DNA of 64,000 bases from Bradyrhizobium sp. AUGA SZCCT0283. GTDB lineage: Bacteria; Pseudomonadota; Alphaproteobacteria; Rhizobiales; Xanthobacteraceae. The stretch is from NCBI RefSeq assembly GCF_018130385.1, contig NZ_JAFCLU010000007.1, positions 222,757-286,756 on the forward strand, given 5' to 3'. The first letter of the stretch is position 1. Each line of letters starts with the position of its first letter. A model generated the notes under the pieces. It did no database searches, had not been told where the DNA came from, and worked only from the letters and a program-made list of their open reading frames with translations. A program made the translations under genes and the position numbers. Of the stretch, positions 27,750-36,101 are shown piece by piece.

Positions 27750-28505
27750 GTGAGGCGACGTGAGTTCATCGCGCTCCTCGGCAGCGCGGCGGCGATCCGG
27801 CCACTCGGCGCGCATGCCGAGCGTCCGACAGCGCGCATCCTCTATTTCACATACTCGGCCGGCTACCGGCATGATGTCATACCGCTTTCCAGGACAATCC
27901 TGACCCAGCTTGGAAACAATTCGGGTGTCTTTGAAGTCACTGCAACGGAAGACATGTCTGAATTTTCTCCCGAAAACCTCGAGCGCTACGCCGCGGTGAT
28001 GTTCTACACGTCAGGAGAACTTCCGATGCGCGACGCGCAAAAGACAGCTCTTCTCAACTTCGTGCGTTCGGGCCGCGGGTTTCTCGGCGCTCATTCGGCG
28101 ACGGACACATTCTACACTTGGCCGGACTATCTCGATCTGGTCGGCGGCTACTTTAATGGTCATCCCTGGCATCAGGCCGTGACAATCGAGGTGGTTGATC
28201 CCCGCGATCCCCTGGTGGCTTTTCTCGGGAATTCATTGCAAGTCGAGGACGAGATCTACCAAATCAGCGACTTCGACTATCGTAGATCACGCGTGCTCCT
28301 GCGCCTCGACCCAAGCTCGGTGGACCTTGGCAGGACCGGCGTGCATCAGCGATTTTATGGTTGGCCTCTCGCCTGGACCCGCCTCTACGGCGAGGGACGC
28401 GTATTCTATACGGCGCTAGGCCACGAGCCGTCAGTTTGGCAGGACGCCCGCTACCAGCGAATCCTCACGAACGCCATCCTCTGGTCTATTCGAAGGTCGC
28501 CCTAG
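27750..28505 (+). CDS. exported ThuA-like domain protein
   Basis: A 251-aa protein starting with GTG at 27750 (GGAGAGG four bases upstream): MRRREFIALLGSAAAIRPLG is a twin-arginine-like export signal. The remainder is a ThuA-like fold: RILYFTYSAGYRHDVIPLSR, RYAAVMFYTSGELPM, FVRSGRGFLGAHSATDTFYT and the C-terminal RVFYTALGHEPSVW. ThuA-like proteins resemble class I glutamine amidotransferases and are linked to sugar (trehalose) use; the enzymatic role is not firmly known. It may belong with the neighbouring sugar transporter but is on the other strand. Confidence 0.8.
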   Translation: MRRREFIALLGSAAAIRPLGAHAERPTARILYFTYSAGYRHDVIPLSRTILTQLGNNSGVFEVTATEDMSEFSPENLERYAAVMFYTSGELPMRDAQKTALLNFVRSGRGFLGAHSATDTFYTWPDYLDLVGGYFNGHPWHQAVTIEVVDPRDPLVAFLGNSLQVEDEIYQISDFDYRRSRVLLRLDPSSVDLGRTGVHQRFYGWPLAWTRLYGEGRVFYTALGHEPSVWQDARYQRILTNAILWSIRRSP

Positions 28506-28517
28506 CAAGCAGCGAGT

Positions 28518-28612
28518 AGCAAGTAGCCCGCATGAGCGCAGCGATATGCGGGATTTAAAGATAGACCCGGAGGCCGCGGAGCCTGTCATCGGTCGCTCAT
28601 CCGGGCTCCGCT
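28518..28612 (+). repeat. dispersed repeat B, copy 1
   Basis: Begins AGCAAGTAGCCCGCATGAGC and ends in CATCCGGGCTCCG. The same opening and closing words occur at 29702-29826 and 30233-30370. The region shows internal inverted symmetry (CCCGCATGAGCG ... CGATATGCGGG). Confidence 0.75.
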
Positions 28613-28616
28613 TGCT

Positions 28617-28796
28617 TCAAAACGAGTTCGCCAATTCGATCTCCGCCTTCAGCGCCGTAATCCGCCGCTCGGCTTCCCTTGCCGTCAGGTTCTGCTCGAA
28701 CAGTTTTGGCTGATACGCCTCGGCGCTGAGCGTGCGCAGCGTCGCCAGTTGGCGGCGCGTCATCGGGGCGTCGACCTGGTCGGGGAGGCGGGGCAT
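28617..28796 (-). CDS. DUF3072-like small protein
   Basis: A 59-aa protein, too short to be obvious: it begins MPRLPDQVDAPMTRRQLATL and continues with RTLSAEAYQPKLFEQNLT and AREAERRITALKAEIELA. The pattern MT-x2-Q-x2-L-x2-L-x2-EA followed by LT-x2-EA-x2-RI-x2-L is that of DUF3072, a small helical domain of unknown role. Its stop codon abuts repeat B copy 1. It is divergent from the gene at 28894, and the LexA-type box at 28848 lies 51 nt before its start, so both may be SOS genes. Confidence 0.65.
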   Translation of the reverse strand: MPRLPDQVDAPMTRRQLATLRTLSAEAYQPKLFEQNLTAREAERRITALKAEIELANSF

Positions 28797-28847
28797 TCCG
28801 GAACTCCAAAGAATCTTCGAATGGACCCGACTCTTAACTTGAAATTT

Positions 28848-28862
28848 GTTCTTTATTTGTTC
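28848..28862 (+). promoter_or_regulatory. LexA-type (SOS) box between divergent small genes
   Basis: An exact GTTC-TTTATTT-GTTC direct repeat, matching the alphaproteobacterial LexA site GTTC-N7-GTTC. It ends 31 nt before the ATG at 28894 and lies 51 nt from the divergent start at 28796. The spacing to the plus-strand gene is almost the same as at the two other boxes of this window. Confidence 0.72.
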
Positions 28863-28893
28863 TTATAGGGTTCAACCGCAGCGAGGTGGCCCC

Positions 28894-29304
28894 ATGGACA
28901 ATAAGCTCAACGAAATTCGCAGGAAAATCAAATTCTTACGGGCGGAGATGCTGGGCGCGGAGGACAATATCCGCAAACGGGTCAACCGGGATGAGGACTG
29001 CTCGGAAGCCGCGGTTCACCTGATGTCCATGCGCGTTGTCATGCTTGGTCTCATCGCCGAGCGGAACCGGCTCGGCGGCGAAGAGCGGCTGCTCAATGTC
29101 GATGAGCGGCTGAAGCTGGATGTCCGCGCGGCCAGCAGAAAACCCGCGAATGCGGCGCCGATGCATTTCCCGGCGAAAGCCTGCGGCGGACCTGATCCGG
29201 GGTGGGGACCGGCTCGCGTCAAGAAAACGCGTCCAATCAAAAATCCGGAGCCTCGTTCCGATTCAATCGGAATGGAAAAGGCCCGAGGCCGCCGTGAGCG
29301 ATGA
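28894..29304 (+). CDS. small helical protein of an SOS-type cassette, tail from a repeat
   Basis: A 136-aa protein, MDNKLNEIRRKIKFLRAEML, with a helical, Arg/Glu-rich first 80 residues (HLMSMRVVMLGLIAERNRLG) that resemble a short coiled-coil adaptor. GAGGTGG lies six bases before the ATG. No known family is recognised. From about residue 104 on the protein is encoded by dispersed repeat A copy 3, so the natural C-terminus was probably shorter and was extended when the repeat came in. The gene overlaps the next one (29294) by 11 nt. Confidence 0.6.
   Translation: MDNKLNEIRRKIKFLRAEMLGAEDNIRKRVNRDEDCSEAAVHLMSMRVVMLGLIAERNRLGGEERLLNVDERLKLDVRAASRKPANAAPMHFPAKACGGPDPGWGPARVKKTRPIKNPEPRSDSIGMEKARGRRER
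29203..29283 (+). repeat. dispersed repeat A, copy 3
   Basis: Contains GGGGACCGGCTCGCGTCAAG followed by AAAACGCGTCCAATCAAAAA and the palindrome CGTTCCGATTCAATCGGAATG, the same order as copy 1. It lies within the coding frame of the gene at 28894. Confidence 0.75.
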
Positions 29305-29506
29305 GACGATTCAAGCCCTGCGCCGGCGGATTGGCGAACTGGACCAGCTTGCGCGCCGGCTCGATCAATCCGGCCTGGACAACGCGCGGGCGCAGCTTCT
29401 GCTCTCGCGCAAGCGGGCGGAGCTGGAAGATTTCATCAACAGGGGCCAGCGATGTCAGCACCGCTCAGATGGTACGACCACAACGCGGATAACCCGCCGT
29501 GGATAA
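29294..29506 (+). CDS. small helical protein of an SOS-type cassette
   Basis: A 70-aa protein starting with GTG at 29294 (GAGG five bases upstream). The helical part LRRRIGELDQLARRLDQSGL then LLLSRKRAELEDFINRG matches in layout the first gene of the second cassette (61293-61526): basic helix, a short G-[LI] turn, then a conserved LL-x-R helix. Probable equivalent of that gene, although identity is low. It overlaps the next gene by 55 nt in another frame. Function unknown. Confidence 0.55.
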   Translation: MSDETIQALRRRIGELDQLARRLDQSGLDNARAQLLLSRKRAELEDFINRGQRCQHRSDGTTTTRITRRG

Positions 29507-29679
29507 AAGCCCTGGCGGAGGTCCGCATAAGAGCGACGCGGGAAGGGTGGTGCCACGCGCATGTGCAGGCGATCATCGTTGCGATCGACCAGTATGCCGA
29601 AGCGGCGCTGGGTAACCGGAGTTATTTTCTCAACAAGCCGTATGGGGTTGGTGGCGGCAGGGGCGAGAACGTGCCGTAA
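29452..29679 (+). CDS. conserved small protein of an SOS-type cassette (paralogue of 61066)
   Basis: A 75-aa protein beginning MSAPLRWYDHNADNPPWIKA and ending FLNKPYGVGGGRGENVP. Aligned by hand it matches the product of 61066-61293 at 55 of 75 positions without gaps; the invariant core is HVQAI-x-VAIDQYAEAALGNR followed by YFLNKPY. No known family is recognised. The strong conservation between two loci under the same type of operator marks it as the defining gene of the cassette. It starts inside the previous gene. Confidence 0.75.
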   Translation: MSAPLRWYDHNADNPPWIKALAEVRIRATREGWCHAHVQAIIVAIDQYAEAALGNRSYFLNKPYGVGGGRGENVP

Positions 29680-29701
29680 TTGGAGGGGTTTGTTGAATTG
29701 C

Positions 29702-29826
29702 AGCAAGTAGCCCGCATGAGCAAACAAGACCCTGGATGTCACGGAGCCTGTCATCACTGCGCGAGCGCAATTGCGCTCGTCGCGGGCGCGCATTCGTGCG
29801 TCCTGTTGGCTCATCCCGGCTACGCT
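29702..29826 (+). repeat. dispersed repeat B, copy 2
   Basis: Starts AGCAAGTAGCCCGCATGAGC, includes CCTGGATGTCACGGAGCCTG and the palindromic GCGAGCGCAATTGCGCTCGT, and ends CATCCCGGCTACGC. Almost the same order as copy 3 at 30233. It abuts the stop codon of the pseudogene on the other strand. Confidence 0.78.
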
Positions 29827-29828
29827 TG

Positions 29829-30121
29829 CTACCAGCCGCGAATGATGAACCTTGGTCCGCCGTAGCCGCGATCGTAGTAGCCGGGGCCAGCGTAGTAGTT
29901 GTAGCCCCGGCCGGGGAAGTAGCTGGGGTCTTAGTAATAGCGCACGACATAGCGCGGTCCTCGGGTCCGCCAGCAGCGTCCATAATACTCGTTGCAGACC
30001 AGACCGACCTGGTCGACGTTGGAGGCTTCGGCGGAGCCGATCGTCGTCCGTTGAGGGGGGCGGCGGAAGCGGCGGACGCGAGCAGCGCGGCACCGAATGC
30101 GCCCAGTGCGATGGCCTTCAT
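29829..30121 (-). pseudogene. broken exported Tyr/Gly-rich small protein
   Basis: The start at 30121 encodes a clean signal peptide (MKAIALGAFGAALLASAASA, then APLNG). A plausible continuation exists only in another frame: SAEASNVDQVGLVCNEYYGR, CWRTRGPRYVVRYY, then, after an in-frame TAA at 29931-29933, DPSYFPGRGYNYYAGPGYYD and RGYGGPRFIIRGW with a stop at 29829. One frameshift near 30045-30055 and one stop therefore interrupt an otherwise coherent small secreted protein. Intact relatives with this layout (signal, CNEYGRCW, Tyr/Gly-rich tail) are familiar in Bradyrhizobium. Sequencing error could explain one lesion but hardly both. Confidence 0.7.
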
Positions 30122-30232
30122 GGAGTTCTCCCTTGGGCGAGACTATCGATCTCTATGACGCGGTGTTCCGGGACTCAACCCTGGCCTCGAACACGGATTC
30201 CCGGAATGCTGGCCGTGCGGCAGGTCGAGATC

Positions 30233-30370
30233 AGCAAGTAGCCCGCATGAGCGATATGCGGGATCTGCGACAAGATCCCGGATGTCGCGGAGCTTGTCAT
30301 CACTGTGCGAGCGCAATTGCGCTCGTCGCGGACGCGCATTCGCGCGACCCGTTGGCGGATCCGGGCTACA
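30233..30370 (+). repeat. dispersed repeat B, copy 3
   Basis: The longest copy: AGCAAGTAGCCCGCATGAGC, GATATGCGGGATCTGCGACA, AGATCCCGGATGTCGCGGAG, the GCGCAATTGCGC palindrome, and GGATCCGGGCTACA. It lies between the pseudogene and the 3' end of the AsmA gene. Confidence 0.78.
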
Positions 30371-30392
30371 CTGCCCTTACATAGATAGAAAG

Positions 30393-32348
30393 CTAGTTCG
30401 CTTTCGCGCCAGCCGATCCATTCGCCGGCACCGCGGCCTCCGGCACCGCCTGCCGCGGTCCGCCACCGGTAAACCGCTCGATCACCGAGCGCACCGCATC
30501 GCGCGTCTTGCGGTCCTTCACCGCATCGAGCAATGGCGCCGCGCCGGGCGAGCGGCGGATCAGGCTTTCCGGATCGGGGAATACCAGGGGATCGTCCCAC
30601 GGGCCCTGCACCACGAAGGGCAGCTCAAATCCCTTGTCGCCGCCGGTGGCCGCCGAGGTCAGGCTGGCGACGCCCTTGAGATCGTATTCGCGGGCCGGCA
30701 CGGAAGCGGTGCCGGTCAGGGTCAGGCGCGTCGTCGGTCCGTCGACGCGGACATCCTCGACGGTGGCAATGCCGTCGTTGAAGCGCACCGAGACCGTGAG
30801 ATTGTCGTAGGGCGTCGAACCTGAGCGCAGATTGCCGCCGCCGGATAGCGGCCGGCGCTCCAGCCGCTTCAGGAGTTGTTCGACATTGAAGCCCGCGATC
30901 GCGCCGTCATGGCCGATCAGGGTAGCGGTGCCGTCGAGCGAGGAGGCGAGGCCGAACGGGCTCGAGCCGGAAGCCAGCAGCGAAACCCCGAGATTGCCGC
31001 GGCCGGACAGTTTTGTGATGCCGAACAATTCGTTGGCGCAGGCCTGCAGGTCGACATCGGTGAACTGGAACTGCGCCTTGACGTCGGCGATCGCGTCCGA
31101 ACGCGCGATCCCGAACGAGCCCTTGGCGATGCCGCCATACATCTGCGCTTCGCCGATCGAGAGCGCCAGCGCGCCGCCGCGCAGGTTCGCGCCAAACGCG
31201 GTGTGGCCGAGCTTTGTGGGGCCGACCGTCACCCGCGCCGCCGACAGGCGCATGTCGAGATCGGTGGCGGAAAGCGAGGTGAGGTCGAACAATTGCCGGT
31301 TCCAGTCGCGGGCGCCGCTCGCAAGCAGGCGCACGGTGGAGATATAGGGCGTGAAATCGAGGTTGCCGGCGGCGAGCGTCGCCTGCATCGCCTGGCGGCC
31401 ATTATTGGCAAACGTCATCACGCCCTCGGCGACGTTGCCGTCGAGTTCGACATTCACGTTGGTCAGCGCAACCGAGGCGCCGACGACATTGGCGCGCGCC
31501 TTCAGCGCGAAGCGGCCGAAGCCGCCGCTGCCGGGCACCGGCTGTCCCATCCAGCGCATCGCATTGCGCAGCGACAGGCTGTCGACGGTCACCGTGCCTT
31601 CCATCATCAGGCTGGTGCGGTTGGCGACCGAGCCGTCGAAGGCCAGTTTCAGCGGCGCGCTGACGATGCGCGCCTTCAGGCCCGAGCGGTCGCCCGACAG
31701 CATCGCGACGAAGTCGCCGGCCGAGATCGAGCCGTCGACGCGCTCGCCGCGCCAGTCGAATTGTCCCGTCGCCGCGAACGAGCGCGAGATCGACGGCCAG
31801 GCCAGCGACAGATCGATGTCGCCGAGCTGCTCTTTGACGTTGTTGGCGGCGTCCTCATATTTGAGCACGCCGTCCTGAATCCTGATTTCGGAAAACGACA
31901 CCTGGTTTTCGGCGCCGGGCTTCATCGTGCGCGCGATCCGCTCGACGAACGGCGTCCAGTTGCTCTCGCCGCCTGCTTCCCTGATGACGCGGATATGCGG
32001 CCGCAGCATCATGACATCGGCGATTTCGAAGCGGCGCAGCAGCAATGGCAAGAGGCGCAGGTTCGCGGTCAGCACATCGACCTGCAGCGCGGGGTCCATG
32101 GTGCCGCCGCCCTTCAGCCCGACATTGTGAAAGGAGACGTAGCTGCCCGGAAACACCGAAACGTCGATCGCGCCCGACACGACCAGATCGAGCCCGGTGA
32201 CATTGCGGATCTGCGCCTCGACCGCCTGCCGCAGCGCGTCGCGGTTGAGGAACCAGGACGTGCCGATCAGGCCGGTCAAAGCCACGCCGAACAAGGCCGC
32301 AACCGGCATCCCCAGGCGCTTCATTCCTTGGGCCATCGTCAATGACAT
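30393..32348 (-). CDS. AsmA-family protein
   Basis: A 651-aa protein with one N-terminal membrane helix (VAALFGVALTGLIGTSWFLN) and a large periplasmic part. The AsmA N-terminal motif is visible (VTGLDLVVSGAIDVSVFPGS, then VSFHNVGL), and the C-terminal AsmA domain includes IAGFNVEQLLKRLERRPLSG and DNLTVSVRFNDGIATVEDV. AsmA-like proteins form long lipid-carrying bridges and affect outer-membrane biogenesis. The ATG at 32348 is used; several in-frame ATGs follow within ten codons. It is divergent from the CHAT gene. Confidence 0.88.
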   Translation of the reverse strand: MSLTMAQGMKRLGMPVAALFGVALTGLIGTSWFLNRDALRQAVEAQIRNVTGLDLVVSGAIDVSVFPGSYVSFHNVGLKGGGTMDPALQVDVLTANLRLLPLLLRRFEIADVMMLRPHIRVIREAGGESNWTPFVERIARTMKPGAENQVSFSEIRIQDGVLKYEDAANNVKEQLGDIDLSLAWPSISRSFAATGQFDWRGERVDGSISAGDFVAMLSGDRSGLKARIVSAPLKLAFDGSVANRTSLMMEGTVTVDSLSLRNAMRWMGQPVPGSGGFGRFALKARANVVGASVALTNVNVELDGNVAEGVMTFANNGRQAMQATLAAGNLDFTPYISTVRLLASGARDWNRQLFDLTSLSATDLDMRLSAARVTVGPTKLGHTAFGANLRGGALALSIGEAQMYGGIAKGSFGIARSDAIADVKAQFQFTDVDLQACANELFGITKLSGRGNLGVSLLASGSSPFGLASSLDGTATLIGHDGAIAGFNVEQLLKRLERRPLSGGGNLRSGSTPYDNLTVSVRFNDGIATVEDVRVDGPTTRLTLTGTASVPAREYDLKGVASLTSAATGGDKGFELPFVVQGPWDDPLVFPDPESLIRRSPGAAPLLDAVKDRKTRDAVRSVIERFTGGGPRQAVPEAAVPANGSAGAKAN

Positions 32349-32658
32349 ATCCGGATCTGACTACACCGAAGTCGGGTTGTTGATTAATGGGCGCTGATCA
32401 GGGCAGGCGGTGCATCGGTAAGCCCCTGCCAACCCACGCAACTTGAAGCGTTTTCTTGACGCTTTCAAGGCCATCCCGGCCGGTTCCTGTGTGGAGATCA
32501 CAGTCAATGCCGGTTGCCGACGACCGGATGGCCGGCCTACCCCGGATGCGACCAGAGGCCCCGGATGCTGACCGGAGTATTTCATGACACCCCGGCCGAA
32601 ACTTGCTAATGTTTCGCTATTGCTCAGTACCATTGTTAGATTTTGATGGGGTCATCAT
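32349..32658. other. 310-nt divergent intergenic region
   Basis: No gene or clear regulatory motif is seen. It should carry the promoters of the AsmA gene (minus) and of the CHAT operon (plus). Confidence 0.5.
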
Positions 32659-35600
32659 TTGTCCTCAGATAATGATTTTGCTTCACCTCGTTTTAATCGC
32701 GCAGACTTCCCCGTAATCTCCGGTACTACTTCAAGATGCATTATTTCGGCGCTGATCCTTATGATATCTGCGCCGCCGGCGCTTGGGCTTAGTATCGAAG
32801 CCGCCCGGGAAAACTGCAGGATGACCGTCGGCAGGCCGATCGTTCAGGCCTGCATGAGAGGATCCGGCGGGGCAGGAAATCTCGAAGCGTGCCGCGCCAA
32901 GGCCACGCCGCAGGTCAAAGCCTGCGTGATGGCGGCGCTAAACGCGGCCAATGGCCGCGCCAACGTCGCCGTTGCCATCCCAACCGAAGCCGCGCCGAAA
33001 GTTGCGGCCGGCAGCGCGCTGCCTGCCGGATTTGTCGCCCCGCCGCGAACCATCACCGACATCACCGCGATCCTGGACAGCGAGAAGGCCGATCTCAAGA
33101 CGATCGAGGAGTTGAAGGTAGAGGCCGATTCCCAGCCGACCGGCAAGGAATCGCGCGAAGACCTCGCCCAGTTCTATTTCGATCGCGGCAATGCCCGGGC
33201 CCAGCTCGGCCGACTCGCCGATTCCATCGCCGACGCCAACAAAGCCATTGAAGTCGGACGTGGGGCGGTTTCCGCTCTCATGATGGGAAGGTTGATTACG
33301 CTCGCTGCCCACCAATACTCCGCGGCCGGCGATCCCAAGAAGGCCTTTGAAGTGTATCAGCGGCTGCTTCGAGAGACATCCACCCAGAGGGGGGCCAGGG
33401 GATACTTGTTCGGTGCGAACCGCGCGATCGCCGGCATTCTGATCCAGATGGGCGATGTCGCGCAGGCTGAGGCCTATCTCCGCCGCAGCCAGCCGTTCCT
33501 TCAGGAAGCGCGGACCAGCGGCAATCCCTTGCTGCGGTCGGCGTACAATACCTACGGCCAGAACTGGGAGGCCGAAGTCGAAACCGGCCGCGCCATGATT
33601 TTTGAAGCGCGGGGACAGCATCGCGACGCCGAGGCCTCGTACAAGCTCGGCGAAATGCGCAGACGTGCGGCGATCAAGCCATTGTTGGGCTCCGAGAATC
33701 CGCCGTCCGAGTCCAGCATGGTGCTTGCTGTCGATTTCAACATCCTGAGCCAGGCCAGGGTGAAAGCGCGACAGGGGCGGCTGCAGGAAGCCGAGGTCGA
33801 TGCGCGCCGCGCGCTGCTGTCGCAGTTGAAGAATCAGGGCAAGTACAATCCGGTCACACCGCGCTTCATCGCCGGACTGGCCGACATTCTGGTCGAGCAG
33901 GGACGTTACGCGGAAGCCGAGCAACTGGCGCGCGTTTCACTGGAGATCAGCCAGACCGTCGGCGTCGCCGAGGATTCTCTTTCGAAGGTGCAGCAGCTGT
34001 CGCAGCTCGGCGGCATCCTGAATCTGCAGCGCAAGGGGCGTGAGGCAATCGCGGTGTTTGCGCAGATTGACAAGGCCATCGCCAACTGGGAGCCGGCGCG
34101 GCGTCAGACCTTTGAGCTCAGCGGCGGGCGGATTTCCTCGCTCTACGCCTCCGGTCAGATCGAGGCCGGCATCGCCGCGGCCGAACAACTCGTGAAGAAG
34201 CAGCTGTCCCGGGTCGGCGAAAATCATTTCGATACCGCTTCGGCGCGCGGCACGCTAGCGGTCGGCCTGATGCGAGCGGGACGCGATGCAGATGCGATCC
34301 GCGAGTTCAGGGCGGCGATCCCGATCCTAATGGCGTCCTCGCGCGAGAACGCCGATGACGACGACACCACGGCTGTGGCGGCGCGCAGCCAGCGCCTGCA
34401 GGGCATCGTGGAAGCCTACCTCGCCATGCTGGCGCGGGAGAAGAATGCCTCCGCCGACGTCGGTGGAGAAACCTTCAGCCTTGCCGACGCCATTCGCGGC
34501 CGTTCGGTGCAGCAGGCGCTGGCGGCGTCGAGCGCGCGCGCCGCGGCCAAGGATCCGGCGCTGGCCGAGCTGGTGCGGAAGGAGCAGGACCTCGGCAAGC
34601 AGGTGAACGCTCAACTCGGGACGCTGAACAACGTGTTGTCTTTGCCGTCGCACGAGCGCGACGACAAGGGCGTCCAGGCGCTCAACGCTTCGATCAACGC
34701 GCTGCGCGCCGCTCGGCTCAAGGCGCGACAGGAAATCGGCCAGCGTTTCCCTGCATATGCCGATCTGGTCGCGCCGAAACCGCCGTCGGTGGAGCAGATC
34801 AGGGCGACATTGACGGACGGCGAGGCGATGCTGTCGTTCTATTTTGGGCAAACCAGCAGTTTCGTCTGGGCCGTTCCAAAGAATGGTCCGGTCGCGTTCG
34901 CCGCGATCAAGGCAAGCAGCGGCGATATCGAGAGCAAGGTTCGCAAGCTCCGCGAGGCGCTGGAGCCGCAGGCGGCAATGATCTCGGACATTCCTCCGTT
35001 CGATCTCAAGCTTGCGCACGAACTCTACTCGCTGCTGCTGCAGCCGGTCGAGAGCGGGTGGAAGCCCGCCAACAACCTGATCCTGGTGACCAATGGCGCG
35101 CTCGGCCTGCTGCCATTGTCGCTGTTGCCGACGGCGCCGGTCGAGATCGGCAGCGACGACGATCCGATGTTTGCAGGCTACAGGAAGGTGCCGTGGCTGG
35201 CGCGGACGCACGCGGTCACGACCGTGCCTTCTGCCGCGGCGTTGCGCACCTTGCGCCAACTGCCGCCCGGCAAGCCCAACCGCGGCGAACTGATCGCGTT
35301 CGGCGATCCTTACTTTAGCAAGGAACAGGAAGCCGATGCCGAAAACACCGACAAGGTCAGGGTCGCCGATGCCTCCGGCAACACGACGCGCGGCGGTCCC
35401 CTGAAGCGGCGCAACAGTCCAAAGCTCGAGGGCGTCGATAGCGCGGAGCTCGCAATGTTGCCGCGGCTTCCGGATACGTCGGATGAATTGAAGTCGATCG
35501 CGCTGGCACTGCAGGCCGATCCGTCGAAAGTTCTCAACCTCGGCAAGCAGGCCAGCGAGCAGGCGGTCAAGACGATGGATCTTTCCGGATTCAAGGTTTT

Positions 35601-36087
35601 GGCGTTCGCCACTCATGGCCTCGTGCCTGGCGAACTGAACGGCCTGTCGCAGCCGGCGCTGGCGCTGTCATCGCCCACCGTCACCGGCGGCGAGGGCGAT
35701 GGCCTGCTGACCATGGAGGAAATCCTTGGGTTGAAGCTCGACGCCGACTGGGTCGTGCTGTCGGCATGCAACACCGGCGCCGGAGCAGGCGCCGGCGCGG
35801 AGGCCGCCTCGGGTCTCGGCCGCGCGTTTTTCTACGCCGGCACCCGCGCGCTGCTGGTGACCAACTGGTCGGTTCACTCGCAGTCGGCGCGTGAACTGGT
35901 GACGGACCTGTTCCGGCGGCAGGCGCAGGATCCGAAACTGACGCGTGGCGAAGCGCTGCGGCGGGCGACGATGGCCCTGATGGACGGCCCCGGCTATGCC
36001 GGCGCCGACGGCAAGACCGAATTCGCCTACGCCCATCCGTTGTTCTGGGCGCCCTACACGATTATCGGCGACGGCGGCGTGAGATAA
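32659..36087 (+). CDS. large exported TPR-CHAT protease-like protein
   Basis: A 1142-aa protein. A hydrophobic segment (CIISALILMISAPPALGLS, about 28-46) suggests export. Residues about 170-560 are tetratricopeptide-type repeats (FYFDRGNARAQLGRLADSIA, ARQGRLQEAEVDARRALLSQ and similar). The C-terminal 400 residues are a CHAT domain: SFYFGQTSSFVWAV, LILVTNGALGLLPLSLL, the catalytic His986 in FATHGLVPGE and Cys1037 in VLSACNTGAG, then GRAFFYAGTRALLVTNWSVH. Both members of the caspase-like dyad are kept, so proteolytic activity is likely. The start is a TTG at 32659 with GGGG eight bases upstream; no other in-frame start keeps the export signal. It overlaps no downstream gene but is followed within 14 nt. 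Confidence 0.85.
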   Translation: MSSDNDFASPRFNRADFPVISGTTSRCIISALILMISAPPALGLSIEAARENCRMTVGRPIVQACMRGSGGAGNLEACRAKATPQVKACVMAALNAANGRANVAVAIPTEAAPKVAAGSALPAGFVAPPRTITDITAILDSEKADLKTIEELKVEADSQPTGKESREDLAQFYFDRGNARAQLGRLADSIADANKAIEVGRGAVSALMMGRLITLAAHQYSAAGDPKKAFEVYQRLLRETSTQRGARGYLFGANRAIAGILIQMGDVAQAEAYLRRSQPFLQEARTSGNPLLRSAYNTYGQNWEAEVETGRAMIFEARGQHRDAEASYKLGEMRRRAAIKPLLGSENPPSESSMVLAVDFNILSQARVKARQGRLQEAEVDARRALLSQLKNQGKYNPVTPRFIAGLADILVEQGRYAEAEQLARVSLEISQTVGVAEDSLSKVQQLSQLGGILNLQRKGREAIAVFAQIDKAIANWEPARRQTFELSGGRISSLYASGQIEAGIAAAEQLVKKQLSRVGENHFDTASARGTLAVGLMRAGRDADAIREFRAAIPILMASSRENADDDDTTAVAARSQRLQGIVEAYLAMLAREKNASADVGGETFSLADAIRGRSVQQALAASSARAAAKDPALAELVRKEQDLGKQVNAQLGTLNNVLSLPSHERDDKGVQALNASINALRAARLKARQEIGQRFPAYADLVAPKPPSVEQIRATLTDGEAMLSFYFGQTSSFVWAVPKNGPVAFAAIKASSGDIESKVRKLREALEPQAAMISDIPPFDLKLAHELYSLLLQPVESGWKPANNLILVTNGALGLLPLSLLPTAPVEIGSDDDPMFAGYRKVPWLARTHAVTTVPSAAALRTLRQLPPGKPNRGELIAFGDPYFSKEQEADAENTDKVRVADASGNTTRGGPLKRRNSPKLEGVDSAELAMLPRLPDTSDELKSIALALQADPSKVLNLGKQASEQAVKTMDLSGFKVLAFATHGLVPGELNGLSQPALALSSPTVTGGEGDGLLTMEEILGLKLDADWVVLSACNTGAGAGAGAEAASGLGRAFFYAGTRALLVTNWSVHSQSARELVTDLFRRQAQDPKLTRGEALRRATMALMDGPGYAGADGKTEFAYAHPLFWAPYTIIGDGGVR

Positions 36088-36101
36088 TGTTGAAGGGAAA
36101 A

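Noticed and set aside
30876..32345. 489-aa plus-strand frame opposite the AsmA gene
   Set aside because: Antisense shadow with biased composition; AsmA motifs on the other strand are clear.
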